Assembly (NCBI GenBank): GCA_019634735.1
Contig: JAHCAT010000001.1
Location: 496,001-560,000, forward strand
Direction: 5' to 3'
DNA: 64,000 bases
Source: Lysobacterales bacterium
GTDB lineage: Bacteria; Pseudomonadota; Gammaproteobacteria; Xanthomonadales; UBA2363
Shown piece after piece: positions 40,066-49,772 of this stretch (position 1 is its first letter; every line of letters starts with the position of its first letter). Below the pieces are notes generated by a model that was given only the letters and a program-made list of their open reading frames with translations, ran no database searches and was not told the DNA's origin. Made by a program: the position numbers and the translations under genes.

Positions 40066-40625
40066 CGCGATTCCCTCCGTCGTTGCCAGATGGCCATCGC
40101 CCGGTAGCTCCAGGTCCGGACATAGTCGGCGCCGCTGACCACGATCAGGGCGGTGACCAGCGCCAGCAGGGCCGGTGCCGCGATGCCCGGCAGCGGCCAG
40201 TCCGCCATCGTCGCCAGCAGGACCAGCACCAGCAGCACCTCGCCCAGGGTATTGAGCTTGCCCAGGACGCGTGGCTCGGGCTGCACCGGTTCGACCAGGT
40301 TGTGGTAGGCAACGGCGCCGGCGACGATGACCAGATCCCTCAGCAACGCCAGCACCACGAACCAGGCCGGCGCGACGCCCGCCACGGCCAGCGCGACCAG
40401 GGCGGATACCAGGAACAGCTTGTCGGCCAGCGGATCGAGAAGTCCGCCGAGCCGGCTCTGCCAGCCGAAGCGCCTTGCCAGGAGACCATCCAGCACATCG
40501 CTCATGCCGATCGCGGCGGCAAGCCACAACGCCCGCAGCGGCTGGCCGTCGAGGATCGCCCAGGCCAGCGGCAGGCACAGGCCCATGCGCGCCAGGGTGA
40601 TCAGGTTGGGCAGATGGCGCAGCAT
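40062..40625 (-). CDS. CDP-alcohol phosphatidyltransferase family protein
   Basis: 187 residues, the size of PgsA-like enzymes. The family signature D-G-x2-A-R-x8-G-x3-D-x3-D is complete in SDVLDGLLARRFGWQSRLGG followed by LLDPLADK. About five membrane helices are predicted by eye. It starts MLRHLPNLITLARM, as phosphatidylglycerophosphate synthases do. It transfers a phosphatidyl group from CDP-diacylglycerol to an alcohol, but the acceptor cannot be fixed; the genome's main pgsA could be elsewhere. It is the first gene of the perM-hda operon, with overlap at its 3' end. Confidence 0.88.
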   Translation of the reverse strand: MLRHLPNLITLARMGLCLPLAWAILDGQPLRALWLAAAIGMSDVLDGLLARRFGWQSRLGGLLDPLADKLFLVSALVALAVAGVAPAWFVVLALLRDLVIVAGAVAYHNLVEPVQPEPRVLGKLNTLGEVLLVLVLLATMADWPLPGIAAPALLALVTALIVVSGADYVRTWSYRAMAIWQRRRESR

Positions 40626-40979
40626 GCGGCCGACCTCAGCGCCAGTTGGCGGCTTGCGGACACAGCCTGGGGGCCGGTCGACCTGTCCGGGAACCTCCTC
40701 TTGTAGCCATACCTGGTGCGCAGCCCTCTCGTTCGATGCCGGCCGCCGGACCCGATGGGGCGACGTCGCGGGTTCGGCTCGGATCGTAGCGATCGGTCGG
40801 CGTGTTCACTGGCGTTCGGGGAGGGCTGAAGGGTCGGCGCGGCGGCCGGCCGCACGGCGCGGCCGGGCGGCATTGCGGCCAGGCTCCGGCATCCGCGGGC
40901 AACGCCTGAACGGCGAGGCGCGGGGGCGGGCCCGCCGGGAACGCCCCGCCGGGCGACGGTCCGATTGTGGCATAGACGA
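40626..40979. other. intergenic region upstream of the CDP-alcohol transferase gene
   Basis: About 354 bases, GC-rich, without a credible gene. It must hold the promoter of the CDP-alcohol transferase-perM-hda unit. The part near 40840-40960 is very GC-rich with several short inverted repeats around GGCGGGCCCGCC. No clear promoter can be assigned. Confidence 0.45.
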
Positions 40980-42068
40980 TCAGTCCTGCCAGCGCAGGCG
41001 GAGATCGGCATCCGCAACCGGCCCCTCGATGACTCGCAGGCGGCCATCGGCCACCAGCAGGGAAAGCAGGTCGGCCAGCGGGGTATCCAGCGTCACCCGC
41101 ACCCTCGCCCGCTCGGCCGCCGCCACCTCCGGGAACACGCCGGCGACCATCGTCTGCGAGGACAGCAGGGCATTGGCGGCCGCCCAGGCACCGGCGCGCT
41201 CCAGCCCCTCGATCCAGATCACGTAGTCGCCGGGGCCACGCTCGACCTCGCGGGCAAGGGGCAACACATCGCTCGCACGCACCGCGTGCTGCCCGGCCAG
41301 CACGCCAACCAGGCGCGCGCCGCCCTCGGCCAGCGCGATCGCCGGCGATGGCCCGCTGCTGGCGAACCGTTCTGTGTCGGCCAGGTCGACCACCCACCAG
41401 TCGACCGAGCCGCCATCGAGGTCCGGCCGGATCCAGGCAAGTACCAGGGGGCCATCGGGATAACGGCGCCTCGCCCCGCGCAGCGCGTCCTCGAGCCCAT
41501 CGCCGGCCAGGGCCTCGATGAGCCGCAGGTCCTCGAGATCGCCAAGCGGAGCGACCGGCACGACACCGCGCGCGGCGAGTCGCGTAAGCAGTTCGGCAGC
41601 GACCGGATCGCGACCGGCATCGACCAGCCGTGGCCCGGCTTCATCGTCCATCGCCAGCCAGAGCACCGGTCGCACCTGGCCTCCCCGCCACACCGGAAGT
41701 CCGGTGCGGACCAGGAAGCCGCGCAGTGCGGCCGTGTCGAACCAGGCGTGCAACAGCAGCCGGATCGAGGGAATGCCGCTCGCGGTGGGCCGGCTGACCT
41801 GTTCGTAGCTGAAGCGCTGCAGGACCATGTCGTCGGCCAGCAGGGGCGTCAGGTCGAGTTCGACGATCCGCTCCGGCGAAGGGGTCAGTCGCTGCAGGGC
41901 GTCGGCCAGTGCCCGGCCGACCCCCTCCGAGCGCGCCGCCGCGCTGCGATCGGCGACCACGGTGCTGGCCTGCACAGTGTCCGGGGGTGGGCTCGCGAGG
42001 GCCTGGAAGGCCAGGGAAAGCAGCGCGGCGGCCAGTGCGGGTCGGCACCGGAACAGGTCGAGGGTCAT
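40980..42068 (-). CDS. DUF2066 domain exported protein
   Basis: 362 residues from the ATG at 42068. A signal peptide ([17 protein letters not shown]) is followed by the DUF2066 domain: [52 protein letters not shown] and [19 protein letters not shown]. The family is found beside purM in many Gammaproteobacteria and has no known function; a role in the envelope is inferred only from the signal. It is divergent from purM with about 200 bases between the starts and is not overlapped by the downstream transferase gene. Confidence 0.87.
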   Translation of the reverse strand: MTLDLFRCRPALAAALLSLAFQALASPPPDTVQASTVVADRSAAARSEGVGRALADALQRLTPSPERIVELDLTPLLADDMVLQRFSYEQVSRPTASGIPSIRLLLHAWFDTAALRGFLVRTGLPVWRGGQVRPVLWLAMDDEAGPRLVDAGRDPVAAELLTRLAARGVVPVAPLGDLEDLRLIEALAGDGLEDALRGARRRYPDGPLVLAWIRPDLDGGSVDWWVVDLADTERFASSGPSPAIALAEGGARLVGVLAGQHAVRASDVLPLAREVERGPGDYVIWIEGLERAGAWAAANALLSSQTMVAGVFPEVAAAERARVRVTLDTPLADLLSLLVADGRLRVIEGPVADADLRLRWQD

Positions 42069-42267
42069 CGGGTCGGCCGGGGTCGGGAATGCGCGGAGTA
42101 TCCGGAACACGGCCACCGCAGTCCATTGCCCGGTCCGCGCCGGCCGCCGGTTCGCTATCATTCGCGGCCCCGGGGACGGAGTCCGTCCGCCCGCTGCCGA
42201 CCGCCCCGCTGTCGCGCCTGGCGTTCGGCCACCGGCCTCCCCGCCCCGTCCGGACGCCCCAGCCGCG

Positions 42268-43314
42268 ATGAATCACGAGCCGAATCCTTCCCTCAGCTAC
42301 CGCGACGCCGGTGTCGACATCGACGCCGGCAACGCCCTGGTCGAACGCATCAAGCCCGCCGTGGCCCGGACCCGGCGACCGGAAGTGCTGGGCGGCCTGG
42401 GTGGCTTCGGCGCTCTGTTCGAACTGCCCCCCGGTCGCTGGCGGCATCCGGTCCTGGTGTCCGGCACCGATGGCGTCGGCACCAAGCTCAAGCTTGCCCA
42501 GCAGCTCGATCGCCATGACGGCATCGGCATCGACCTGGTCGGCATGTGCGTGAACGACGTCCTTGTTCAGGGCGCCGAGCCGCTGTTCTTCCTCGACTAT
42601 TTCGCCTGCGGCCGGCTCAGCGTCGACACCGCCGCCACGGTGGTCGGCTCCATCGCGCGCGGCTGCGAGCTGGCCGGTTGCGCCCTGGTGGGCGGCGAGA
42701 CCGCGGAGATGCCGGGCATGTACGAGGATGGCGAGTACGATCTCGCCGGATTCTGCGTTGGCGCCGTCGAGAAGTCGGCGCTCAACGACGGCAGCCGGAT
42801 CGCCGCCGGCGACGTGCTCCTGGGCGTGTCCTCCAGCGGCGCGCACAGCAACGGCTACTCGCTGATCCGCCGGATCCTGGCGCGCGACCCAGACGCCCTG
42901 GATCGCGAACTCGATGGCGCCCGTCTTGCCGACCTGCTGATGTCGCCGACGCGCATCTATGTGCGCCCGGTGCTCGATCTGCTCGCGGCGGGCGTGGCCA
43001 TCCACGGCATGGCCCACATCACCGGCGGCGGACTGACCGAGAACATCATCCGGGTAGTGCCCCCCGGACTGGGCCTGCGCATCGACCCCATGGCCTGGTC
43101 GCGCCCTGCCCTGTTCGACTGGCTGCAGCGCACCGGCAACGTGACCGACACCGAGATGTGGCGCACCTTCAACTGCGGCATCGGTTACGTGCTGCTGCTG
43201 CCCGGTCACGCCGTGACGGCCGCGCGCGGCCGCCTGGCCGAGGAGGGCTGGGCCTGCTGGGAGATCGGTGCCGTGGAGGACGCCGCCGGCGGCGACCGCC
43301 TGCGGTTCGCCTGA
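42268..43314 (+). CDS. purM: phosphoribosylformylglycinamidine cyclo-ligase (AIR synthetase)
   Basis: 348 residues from the ATG at 42268 (E. coli 345). The family start [20 protein letters not shown] is followed by [63 protein letters not shown] and [15 protein letters not shown]. It closes the imidazole ring using ATP, converting FGAM to AIR in purine synthesis. purN follows after 14 bases, an operon common in this class. The much longer open frame upstream of the start is not protein-like. Confidence 0.97.
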   Translation: MNHEPNPSLSYRDAGVDIDAGNALVERIKPAVARTRRPEVLGGLGGFGALFELPPGRWRHPVLVSGTDGVGTKLKLAQQLDRHDGIGIDLVGMCVNDVLVQGAEPLFFLDYFACGRLSVDTAATVVGSIARGCELAGCALVGGETAEMPGMYEDGEYDLAGFCVGAVEKSALNDGSRIAAGDVLLGVSSSGAHSNGYSLIRRILARDPDALDRELDGARLADLLMSPTRIYVRPVLDLLAAGVAIHGMAHITGGGLTENIIRVVPPGLGLRIDPMAWSRPALFDWLQRTGNVTDTEMWRTFNCGIGYVLLLPGHAVTAARGRLAEEGWACWEIGAVEDAAGGDRLRFA

Positions 43315-43328
43315 AGCCCGCCGCACCG

Positions 43329-44051
43329 ATGCCGCCGCCCCTGCGGCTTGCCGTACTGGTATCCGGCCGCGGCAGCAACCTGGCGGCCCTCCTTGCCGCC
43401 CACGCCCGCGGCGAGCTGGATGTCGAGCCCGTGCTGGTCGCAAGCGACCGCCCGGGTTGCGCGGCCCTGGCGATCGCACGGGCCGCCGGCGTTCCCGTGG
43501 CCGCGTTGCCGCCCCGCGAGTTCGCGAGCCGTGCCGCCTTCGACCGCGCGCTGTTCGGGCGGGTCGCCGACGCCGCGCCCGACCTGCTTGTGCTCGCGGG
43601 CTTCATGCGCATCCTGGATGCCGAGGTGGTCGCCTCGGCGCCCTGGCCGATGATCAACGTGCATCCCTCCCTGCTGCCCCGGCACCCCGGCCTGGATACC
43701 CACGCCAGGGCCCTCGCGGCCGGCGACGCCGAGCACGGCGCCAGCGTGCACCAGGTGATTCCGCAGCTCGATGCCGGACCGGTGCTCGCGCAGGCAAGAA
43801 TCCCCGTGCACGGCACGGACACGCCGGAAACGCTGGCGGCGCGCCTGCTGCCCCTCGAGCATGCCCTGCTGGTCGGCGTGGTCGGACTGATCGCGGACGG
43901 GCGTCTGCGCCTGTCGCAAGCCGGGATTCAGTTCGACGGCGCGACACTGGCGGCCCCCCTGGTACTGGAGATTCCCGATGACGGTGATGCAAAGGCTGCT
44001 CGCCTGCGTGCTCCCGGCGATCGTCCTGCTGCCGGCAACGGTCCGCGCTGA
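43329..44051 (+). CDS. purN: phosphoribosylglycinamide formyltransferase
   Basis: 240 residues from the ATG at 43329 (E. coli 212). Family motifs are AVLVSGRGSNLAALL, LVLAGFMRIL, the catalytic INVHPSLLPRHPGLDTH, EHGASVHQV and QLDAGPVLAQ with the essential Asp. It adds the first formyl group to GAR from 10-formyltetrahydrofolate. The C-terminus is about 25 residues longer than usual and this tail is read in the 74 bases that overlap the next gene, so the extra residues may be unimportant. It is coupled to purM upstream. Confidence 0.95.
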   Translation: MPPPLRLAVLVSGRGSNLAALLAAHARGELDVEPVLVASDRPGCAALAIARAAGVPVAALPPREFASRAAFDRALFGRVADAAPDLLVLAGFMRILDAEVVASAPWPMINVHPSLLPRHPGLDTHARALAAGDAEHGASVHQVIPQLDAGPVLAQARIPVHGTDTPETLAARLLPLEHALLVGVVGLIADGRLRLSQAGIQFDGATLAAPLVLEIPDDGDAKAARLRAPGDRPAAGNGPR

Positions 44052-44700
44052 GGCGCCGATCGCGCCGTTCCAGGCCGACTACGAGGTGCTGCGCAACGGT
44101 CGCGCCGTCGGCTCCAGCCGGATCGAACTGGCCGACCTGGGCGACGGCACGTGGCGCTGGCGGTCCAGCACCACCGGCGAGCGCGGCATGGCATCGATGG
44201 TCGGTCTGCGCATCGACCAGGAGATGCGCTTCCGCTGGCACGATGGCCTGCCCAAGCCGATCGAATCGCATTACCGGCAGCGTGCCACCCTGGGCAATCG
44301 GGAAGTCCGGGTCAGCTACGACTGGGATGCCCTGCGCTATACCCTGGTCGACCGAAAGGGCGAACATCGCCACCCCCTGGTCGAGGGCGCCAGCGACCGC
44401 TATGGCAGCGGCGCCGCCCTGGTCGCCCTGCTGGCCGCCGGGCGGAACGATTTCGAAATCGACGTCGCCTATCCCGATGGCCTGCGCGCCTGGCGCTTCC
44501 GGGTCTCCGGCCAGGAGACGGTCGACACCCCGTCCGGCCCGGTGCAGGCGCAACGCCTGGAGCGCGTCCGCGCCGGCGACGACGACCGCAGCACGGTGAG
44601 CTGGCACGATCCGCGGCGCAGCTACCTGATGGTGAAGATGATCCAGGTCGAGGATGGCGACCGCACCGAAACGCGGCTGCGCGGCCTCGTCACCGACTGA
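43978..44700 (+). CDS. DUF3108 periplasmic protein
   Basis: 240 residues. The start MTVMQRLLACVLPAIVLLPA gives a signal peptide cut near VRAEA, followed by a beta-rich DUF3108 domain (FQADYEVLRNGRAVGSSRIEL, GDGTWRWRSSTTGERG, DALRYTLVDRKGEHR, VDTPSGPVQAQRLERVR). The family often lies next to purN in Gammaproteobacteria and is of unknown function. Its start lies 74 bases inside purN in a different frame, which is a large overlap for this genome. The next ATG downstream would remove the signal peptide, so the overlapping start is favoured. Confidence 0.85.
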   Translation: MTVMQRLLACVLPAIVLLPATVRAEAPIAPFQADYEVLRNGRAVGSSRIELADLGDGTWRWRSSTTGERGMASMVGLRIDQEMRFRWHDGLPKPIESHYRQRATLGNREVRVSYDWDALRYTLVDRKGEHRHPLVEGASDRYGSGAALVALLAAGRNDFEIDVAYPDGLRAWRFRVSGQETVDTPSGPVQAQRLERVRAGDDDRSTVSWHDPRRSYLMVKMIQVEDGDRTETRLRGLVTD

Positions 44701-44721
44701 CCCGGTCGGCATCCGCCGGGC

Positions 44722-44743
44722 GGCCGGGGCACGCGCCCCGGCC
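44722..44743 (+). terminator. hairpin between convergent DUF3108 and alr genes
   Basis: GGCCGGGGC pairs with GCCCCGGCC around an ACGC loop, 22 bases after the DUF3108 stop. There is no T-run on either strand. It could serve both convergent transcripts but is only a candidate. Confidence 0.4.
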
Positions 44744-44802
44744 CGATTGCTCGGCGGCGAAGCCGGCACTGGCAGGCCGCGCACCGACCGGCCACGCCGG
44801 AC

Positions 44803-45888
44803 TCAGGCGCCGCTCTCCACGAAATCGACGCGCCGGGTCATGCCGCAGACCAGCTCGTAGCCGATTGTTCCGGCATGGCCGGCGATCGTCTCGACCGGCA
44901 ACGCCGGACCCCAGAGCACCACCGTGTCCCCGACCGCCGCCGCCGGATGGCCGCGCAGGTCGATGGTCACCAGGTCCATCGACACCCGGCCCACCAGCCG
45001 CGCCGGACGCCCGTGCAGCAGCACCGGCGTGTCCGGTCCGGCATGCCTCGGGTAGCCGTCGCCATAGCCGATCGCGACCACGCCGACCGGCATGGTCTGC
45101 GGGCAGGTCCAGGTCGCGCCATAGCCCACCGCCTCCCCTGCCGCCACCGTGTTGATCGCCAGCAGGCGGGCGCTCAGCGTCATCGCCGGCCGGAAGCCGA
45201 AACTGGCGCCGGTCCGGCCGGCGACCGCGGAAACCCCGTACAGGACCCCGCCGGCGCGCACCCAGTCCCCGTGGCTGGCCGGCCAGCCCAGGATCGCCGC
45301 CGAGTTCGCCAGCGAACGATTGCCAGGCAGGCCGGCCGTCGCCTGGGTGAACCGGTCGGCCTGCAGCGCCGTGGCCGACTCCCCGAACTCGTCCGAGCGC
45401 GCGAAATGCGTCATCAGCTCGATGCGCCCGCCGACCTGCGGGAGGGCGAGCAATCGGGCGTGCACGGCCGCCGCCTCGTCCGCCGGGAAGCCCAGGCGGT
45501 GCATGCCGGTGTCGATCTTCAACCAGACCGCCGGTAGGGGTCGCGGGTCGCGCTCCGCTTCCAGCCAGGCGAGCTGGCTTTCGTGGTGCAGCACCGGCTC
45601 CAGGGCCAGTGCCCGCATCGCCGGCAGGTCTTCCGGCTCGTCGATGCCGGACAGCACCACGATCCTGTTGTCCAGCCCGGCGGCGCGGATCCGCTGGCCG
45701 TCGGCGATCGAGGCGACTCCGAAGGCGTCGGCGCCGGCCAGCGCACGCGCGACCCGTTCAAGACCATGCCCGTAGCCGTCCGCCTTGACCACCGCCATGA
45801 CCCGCGACGCGGGCGCCAGCATGCGCACGCGGGCGAGGTTGGCGCGCAGCGCATCCAGGTGGATGGTGGCGACGACGCGACGGCTCAT
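44803..45888 (-). CDS. alr: alanine racemase
   Basis: 361 residues (E. coli 359). The PLP lysine is in MAVVKADGYGHG and the catalytic Tyr in AIGYGDGYPRH. Other motifs are LKIDTGMHRLGF, MTHFARSDE, NSAAILGWPASHGDWVRAG and VGRVSMDLVTIDL. It interconverts L- and D-alanine for peptidoglycan. It lies 99 bases downstream of dnaB, the usual dnaB-alr order. The Ser/Thr-rich PLP-contact region is intact, so activity is expected. A second racemase (DadX) may exist elsewhere. Confidence 0.97.
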   Translation of the reverse strand: MSRRVVATIHLDALRANLARVRMLAPASRVMAVVKADGYGHGLERVARALAGADAFGVASIADGQRIRAAGLDNRIVVLSGIDEPEDLPAMRALALEPVLHHESQLAWLEAERDPRPLPAVWLKIDTGMHRLGFPADEAAAVHARLLALPQVGGRIELMTHFARSDEFGESATALQADRFTQATAGLPGNRSLANSAAILGWPASHGDWVRAGGVLYGVSAVAGRTGASFGFRPAMTLSARLLAINTVAAGEAVGYGATWTCPQTMPVGVVAIGYGDGYPRHAGPDTPVLLHGRPARLVGRVSMDLVTIDLRGHPAAAVGDTVVLWGPALPVETIAGHAGTIGYELVCGMTRRVDFVESGA

Positions 45889-45987
45889 GCGATGCGCGAC
45901 AGCCGCGCAGCGGCGCGCCCGGCCCGGGTCGGCACCGTGCCGATCGTGCGCCGGAGACGGGCCCGCAGGTCGCGCCAGCGGGCGTCC

Positions 45988-47373
45988 TCAGTGATAGCCG
46001 CTGTCCTCGCGGGCATGGTTCTCGAACTTGGTGTACTGGCCCAGGAAGGTCAGCTTGACGACGCCGGTCGGGCCGTTTCGCTGCTTGCCGATGATCACCT
46101 CGGCGATGCCCTGCTCGGTCGACTCCTTGTTGTAGTACTCGTCGCGGTAGATGAACACGATCACGTCGGCGTCCTGCTCGATGGCGCCGGACTCGCGCAG
46201 GTCGGACATCTGGGGCCGCTTGTCGTGGCGCTGCTCCAGGGAGCGGTTGAGCTGGGACAGCGCGATCACGGGCACGCCGAGCTCCTTGGCCAGCGCCTTG
46301 AGCGAGCGGGAGATCTCCGAGATCTCGGTGGCGCGGTTTTCCTTGTTGCCCGGCACCGACATGAGCTGCAGGTAGTCGACCACGATCAGGCCGAGGTCGT
46401 GGCTGCGCTTCAGGCGCCGCGCGCGCGCCCGCAACTCCGTGGGCGACAGCCCCGGCGTGTCGTCGATGAAGATCCGGGCGTCGGCCAGCAGGGTCATCGC
46501 CGAGGTCACCCGCGGCCAGTCCTCGTCGGCGAGGCGGCCGGTCCGCAGCGCCTGCTGGTTGATCCGGCCCAGCGAGGACAGCAGTCGGAAAGTCAGCTGT
46601 ACCGCCGACATTTCCATGCTGAAGATGGCCACCGGCTTGCGCTCGCGGATCGCCGCATACTCGGCCATGTTGACCGCCAGCGCGGTCTTGCCCATCGAAG
46701 GGCGCGCGGCGAGGATCACCAGGTCGCCGGCCTGGAGACCGGCGGTCATGTTGTCGAAATCCGTGAAGCCGGTGGCCAGGCCGGTGATGCTGCTGTCGCT
46801 GTGGTAGCGCTCCTGGAGCATTTCCAGGGCCTCGCGCGCCGCTTCCTTGACGCTGACGAACTGGCGGCTGCCGCGGCTGCCGGACTCGGCGATCCGGAAC
46901 ACCTGCTTCTCGGCCTCCTCGATCAGCTCCGCGACCGGCCTCGCACCGGGCTGGAAGCCGTCCGACGCGATCCGGGTACCGGCATCGATCAGCTGCCGCA
47001 GCACCGACTTCTCGCGCACGATGGCGGCGTAGGCCTCGATGTTTGCGGCCGAGGGCGTGGCATTGGCCAGTTCGACCACGTAGCCGGCGCCGCCGACGTC
47101 GGCGGCACTGCCGTTCGCCTCGAACCATTCGCCCAGGGTGACCGCGTCGCAGGGTTGATTGCGCGCCGAAAGCTCGCCGATGGCACGGAAGATCAGACGG
47201 TGCTCGCGCCGGTAGAAGTCCTCCTCGCCGATCTTGTCGGCGACCCGGTCCCAGGCCTGGCCGGAAAGCATGAGCCCGCCGAGCACCGCCTGCTCGGCCT
47301 CGATGGAGTGCGGCGGAACGCGCAGGGACTCGATGTTCCGGTCGGCGACCAGGCGTTCGGCGGGCTGGGACAT
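45988..47373 (-). CDS. dnaB: replicative DNA helicase DnaB
   Basis: 461 residues (E. coli 471). The N-terminal domain begins VPPHSIEAEQAVLGGLML; a linker follows; the RecA-like motor has Walker A ILAARPSMGKTALAVN, FSMEMSAVQL, LIVVDYLQLM, ALSQLNRSLEQR with the arginine finger region and FIYRDEYYN. No intein is present although this is a common intein site. It unwinds DNA at the fork as a hexamer. The leader (47374-47518) has a short tandem repeat including a near-DnaA box. Confidence 0.98.
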   Translation of the reverse strand: MSQPAERLVADRNIESLRVPPHSIEAEQAVLGGLMLSGQAWDRVADKIGEEDFYRREHRLIFRAIGELSARNQPCDAVTLGEWFEANGSAADVGGAGYVVELANATPSAANIEAYAAIVREKSVLRQLIDAGTRIASDGFQPGARPVAELIEEAEKQVFRIAESGSRGSRQFVSVKEAAREALEMLQERYHSDSSITGLATGFTDFDNMTAGLQAGDLVILAARPSMGKTALAVNMAEYAAIRERKPVAIFSMEMSAVQLTFRLLSSLGRINQQALRTGRLADEDWPRVTSAMTLLADARIFIDDTPGLSPTELRARARRLKRSHDLGLIVVDYLQLMSVPGNKENRATEISEISRSLKALAKELGVPVIALSQLNRSLEQRHDKRPQMSDLRESGAIEQDADVIVFIYRDEYYNKESTEQGIAEVIIGKQRNGPTGVVKLTFLGQYTKFENHAREDSGYH

Positions 47374-47439
47374 GGGCGTGGATCGATGGCCAACGGGAGA
47401 CGGTGCAGACGATAAAGCCCCAGCCGTCTCACGTCATGC

Positions 47440-47461
47440 GACAACCTGTGGACAACCTGTT
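47440..47461. repeat. tandem 11-bp repeat in the dnaB leader
   Basis: GACAACCTGTG is followed directly by GACAACCTGTT, 66-88 bases upstream of the dnaB ATG. The junction reads TTGTCCACA on the minus strand, one base off the DnaA-box pattern TTWTNCACA. It could bind DnaA or another regulator, but short repeats arise by chance. Confidence 0.4.
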
Positions 47462-47518
47462 GAAACGACGTCGGCGCCATCGCGGTCCGGGAGGCGGAGA
47501 CGGCCCGGACCGGTGGCA

Positions 47519-48298
47519 TCAGCGGCCGGCGAGGTGCTCTTCCAGGAAATCGTGCAGCATCGCGTAGGCCCGCCGTGCCGCGCGCGCGTCGTACCGGCAG
47601 CCCGGCGGCAGGTCGGCGTCGGCCTCGGCAAAGCAATGCACGGCGCCGCCGAAGCTCGCCAGCGTCCAGTCGGCGCCCGCGGCGCGCATCTCCGCCTCGA
47701 ACGCACGCAGGTTGCCATCCGGCACCCACGGGTCGTCGGCGCCATGCAACACCAGCACGGCGGCGCGGACCTCGCCCTTGCCGGCCGCCAGGACCGGTTC
47801 GGGATTGCCGTGCAGCGAGACCACCGCGGCGACATCGGCGCCGCTGCGCGCCAGCTCCAGCACCGTGGTCCCACCGAAGCAGAAGCCGACCGCCGCGATC
47901 CGTCCCGGCAGCAGGACGGTCCGGCCGTGCTCGGCCAGCGCATCGACCGCAGCCGCGACCCGCGCCCGGGTCAGCGCGCGGTCGGCGAGCACCGCGCCGC
48001 TGGCCTGACCGGCCTGGGCGGCGTCGGCAGGGCGAAGATTCTTGCCGTACATGTCCGCGACCAGCACGACATAGCGGCTGCCGGCCAGCACCCTGGCCTT
48101 TTCGATGGCGGCATCGGTCACGCCCATCCAGTTGGGCACCATGACCAGGCCGGGACGATGCACGCGCAGGGCGCCGTCGTACACCAGGACGCTCTCGAAC
48201 ACCCGGCCGTCGATCTCGTACTCGTGCTTCTCGACCACGGTCTCCGCACGACAGCTGCCGGCGGCCAGCAGCAGCAGGACGGCAAGTCGGATTGTCAT
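47519..48298 (-). CDS. dienelactone hydrolase family protein, exported
   Basis: 259 residues from the ATG at 48298, with TGGAG upstream. A short signal peptide (LAVLLLLAAGSCRAE) is followed by an alpha/beta hydrolase of the dienelactone hydrolase type: PGLVMVPNWMGV, the Cys nucleophile in VGFCFGGTTVLEL, the Asp in LHGADDPWVPD and the His in GGAVHCFAE. The Cys-Asp-His triad is complete. The physiological substrate is unknown; members act on lactones and other esters. It sits between dnaB and murD2 with 121 bases to the murD2 stop and shows no operon overlap. Confidence 0.9.
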   Translation of the reverse strand: MTIRLAVLLLLAAGSCRAETVVEKHEYEIDGRVFESVLVYDGALRVHRPGLVMVPNWMGVTDAAIEKARVLAGSRYVVLVADMYGKNLRPADAAQAGQASGAVLADRALTRARVAAAVDALAEHGRTVLLPGRIAAVGFCFGGTTVLELARSGADVAAVVSLHGNPEPVLAAGKGEVRAAVLVLHGADDPWVPDGNLRAFEAEMRAAGADWTLASFGGAVHCFAEADADLPPGCRYDARAARRAYAMLHDFLEEHLAGR

Positions 48299-48419
48299 GG
48301 CGCGGCTCCAGGGGGCGGAGCGACAAGGATGACCGGCGCCCGTCGTCTTGCCAAGGCGCCTGCGCGATCCGCCGCCGCGCCGCCGACCCGGCCCGCAACA
48401 CCCTGCGCGGATCGACCGA

Positions 48420-49772
48420 TCAGGCCACGCCCAGTCCGGGAATGCCGGACAGGACTTCCGGATCGAAGCCGGCAGCCGCCGCGAACGCCCTGCCCCGCTC
48501 CGTGTAGTCGCGGAAAACCGGGAAGCTTGCGGCACCGGGCGCCAGCAGCACGACGCCGCCCGAGGGCAGCGACAGGCGGGCCAGTGCGACCGAGGCGGCG
48601 ACATCGCGGCACTCGGCGACCAGAATGCCGGCCTTGCGCAGCAGCGCGGCGATCGCCGGACCGCTCTCGCCCTGCGTGCAGACCAGGTGCGGCTTGTGGC
48701 GGGACATCGCGCTGATCGCCGGCCGCCAGTCCAGGCCGCGGTCGAGGCCGCCAAGGATCATCGCCAGCGGCCGGTCCCGGTAGCAGTCCCAGGCGGCCAG
48801 CGCCGCGGCCGGCGTCGTGGCGATGCTGTCGTTCACGTAGAGCACGCCGTTGCGCTCGCCCAGTTCCTGCAGTCGGTGCGGCAAGGGCCGGAAGCTGCGC
48901 AGGTGCTGGAGCATGCGTTCGGGTTCGAACCCCGCAGCCTCCAGCGTGGCCAGCGCCGCGCAGACATTGCTGGCGTTGTGCCGGCCGCGCAGCGGCAGGC
49001 CGTCCATCGGCAGCAGCCGACGCCCGCCCCGCCAGACATGGCCATCCCTGGCGTGCCATCCGTCGGTCAATCCGAAGCGCAGCAGCGCGCCGCGGGCGCC
49101 TGCGGGCAGTTCGATCCGCGCCGGCAACACGCAGCGGGCGGCCCGCCCGAACAGGCGCAGCTTGTCGCGGCGATAGCGCTCGGCGTCGCCATGCCAGTCC
49201 AGGTGCTCCTCGGCAAGGCTGGTGAGCACGGCCACGTCCGGCTCGGCATCCAGATCGGCGATCTGGAAGCTCGACAGCTCGAACACGTACCAGGCCGCCG
49301 GTGGCATCAGGTCGAGGCCCAGCAGCGGCAGGCCGATGTTGCCGGCCAGCGCCGTGCGGATGCCATGGCAGCGCAGCAGGTGCGCCACCAGGGCCGCCGT
49401 CGTGCTCTTGCCCTTGGTACCGGTCACCGCGATGGTGCGGGCGCCGGGATGCTCGCCGAACCAGATCGCCGTACCCGAAGTGAGCAGGGTCCCGCGGGTG
49501 CGCGCCTGGCTGAGGTCGGGCCGGTACAGGCTGATCCCGGGCGACTTGATCAGCACGTCGAAGCCATCCAGGGCTGCGTCGGCGGAGCCTTCGGCCAGCA
49601 CGCCGACCCCGGCTGGCGCGGTACGCAGCAGTTCCTCGTACTCGTCGGCCGGGACGATCCAGGTCAGCGGCTTGTCCGGAAAACGCTGCTGCAGGGCCGC
49701 CAGCGCCGCCCGCCCCTCGCGGCCGCTGCCCCACACGGCTACCCGTCGGTACTCGAGTTCAGCGTAACGCAT
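48420..49772 (-). CDS. murD2: UDP-N-acetylmuramoyl-L-alanine--L-glutamate ligase MurD2
   Basis: 450 residues from the ATG at 49772, which lies 14 bases inside murL. It is a Mur ligase: ATP site TGTKGKSTT (117-125), FELSSFQIADLD, LTSLAEEHLDWHG, HNASNVCAALA and VYVNDSIATTPAA. It resembles MurD but is linked to murL. In Xanthomonas oryzae the equivalent MurD2 adds L-glutamate, not D-glutamate, to UDP-MurNAc-L-Ala, and MurL then inverts the residue. Assignment as MurD2 rather than canonical MurD rests on that linkage. A strict MurD lies normally in the dcw cluster, which is not here. Confidence 0.9.
   Translation of the reverse strand: MRYAELEYRRVAVWGSGREGRAALAALQQRFPDKPLTWIVPADEYEELLRTAPAGVGVLAEGSADAALDGFDVLIKSPGISLYRPDLSQARTRGTLLTSGTAIWFGEHPGARTIAVTGTKGKSTTAALVAHLLRCHGIRTALAGNIGLPLLGLDLMPPAAWYVFELSSFQIADLDAEPDVAVLTSLAEEHLDWHGDAERYRRDKLRLFGRAARCVLPARIELPAGARGALLRFGLTDGWHARDGHVWRGGRRLLPMDGLPLRGRHNASNVCAALATLEAAGFEPERMLQHLRSFRPLPHRLQELGERNGVLYVNDSIATTPAAALAAWDCYRDRPLAMILGGLDRGLDWRPAISAMSRHKPHLVCTQGESGPAIAALLRKAGILVAECRDVAASVALARLSLPSGGVVLLAPGAASFPVFRDYTERGRAFAAAAGFDPEVLSGIPGLGVA

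Noticed and set aside
42546-43328. Upstream extension of purN across purM
   Set aside because: The extension is out of frame with purM and has no protein-like composition; the family start is at 43329.
48905-48925. T-loop-like GGTTCGAACCCCGC suggesting a tRNA
   Set aside because: It lies in frame within murD2 and no acceptor, D arm or anticodon arm can be built around it.
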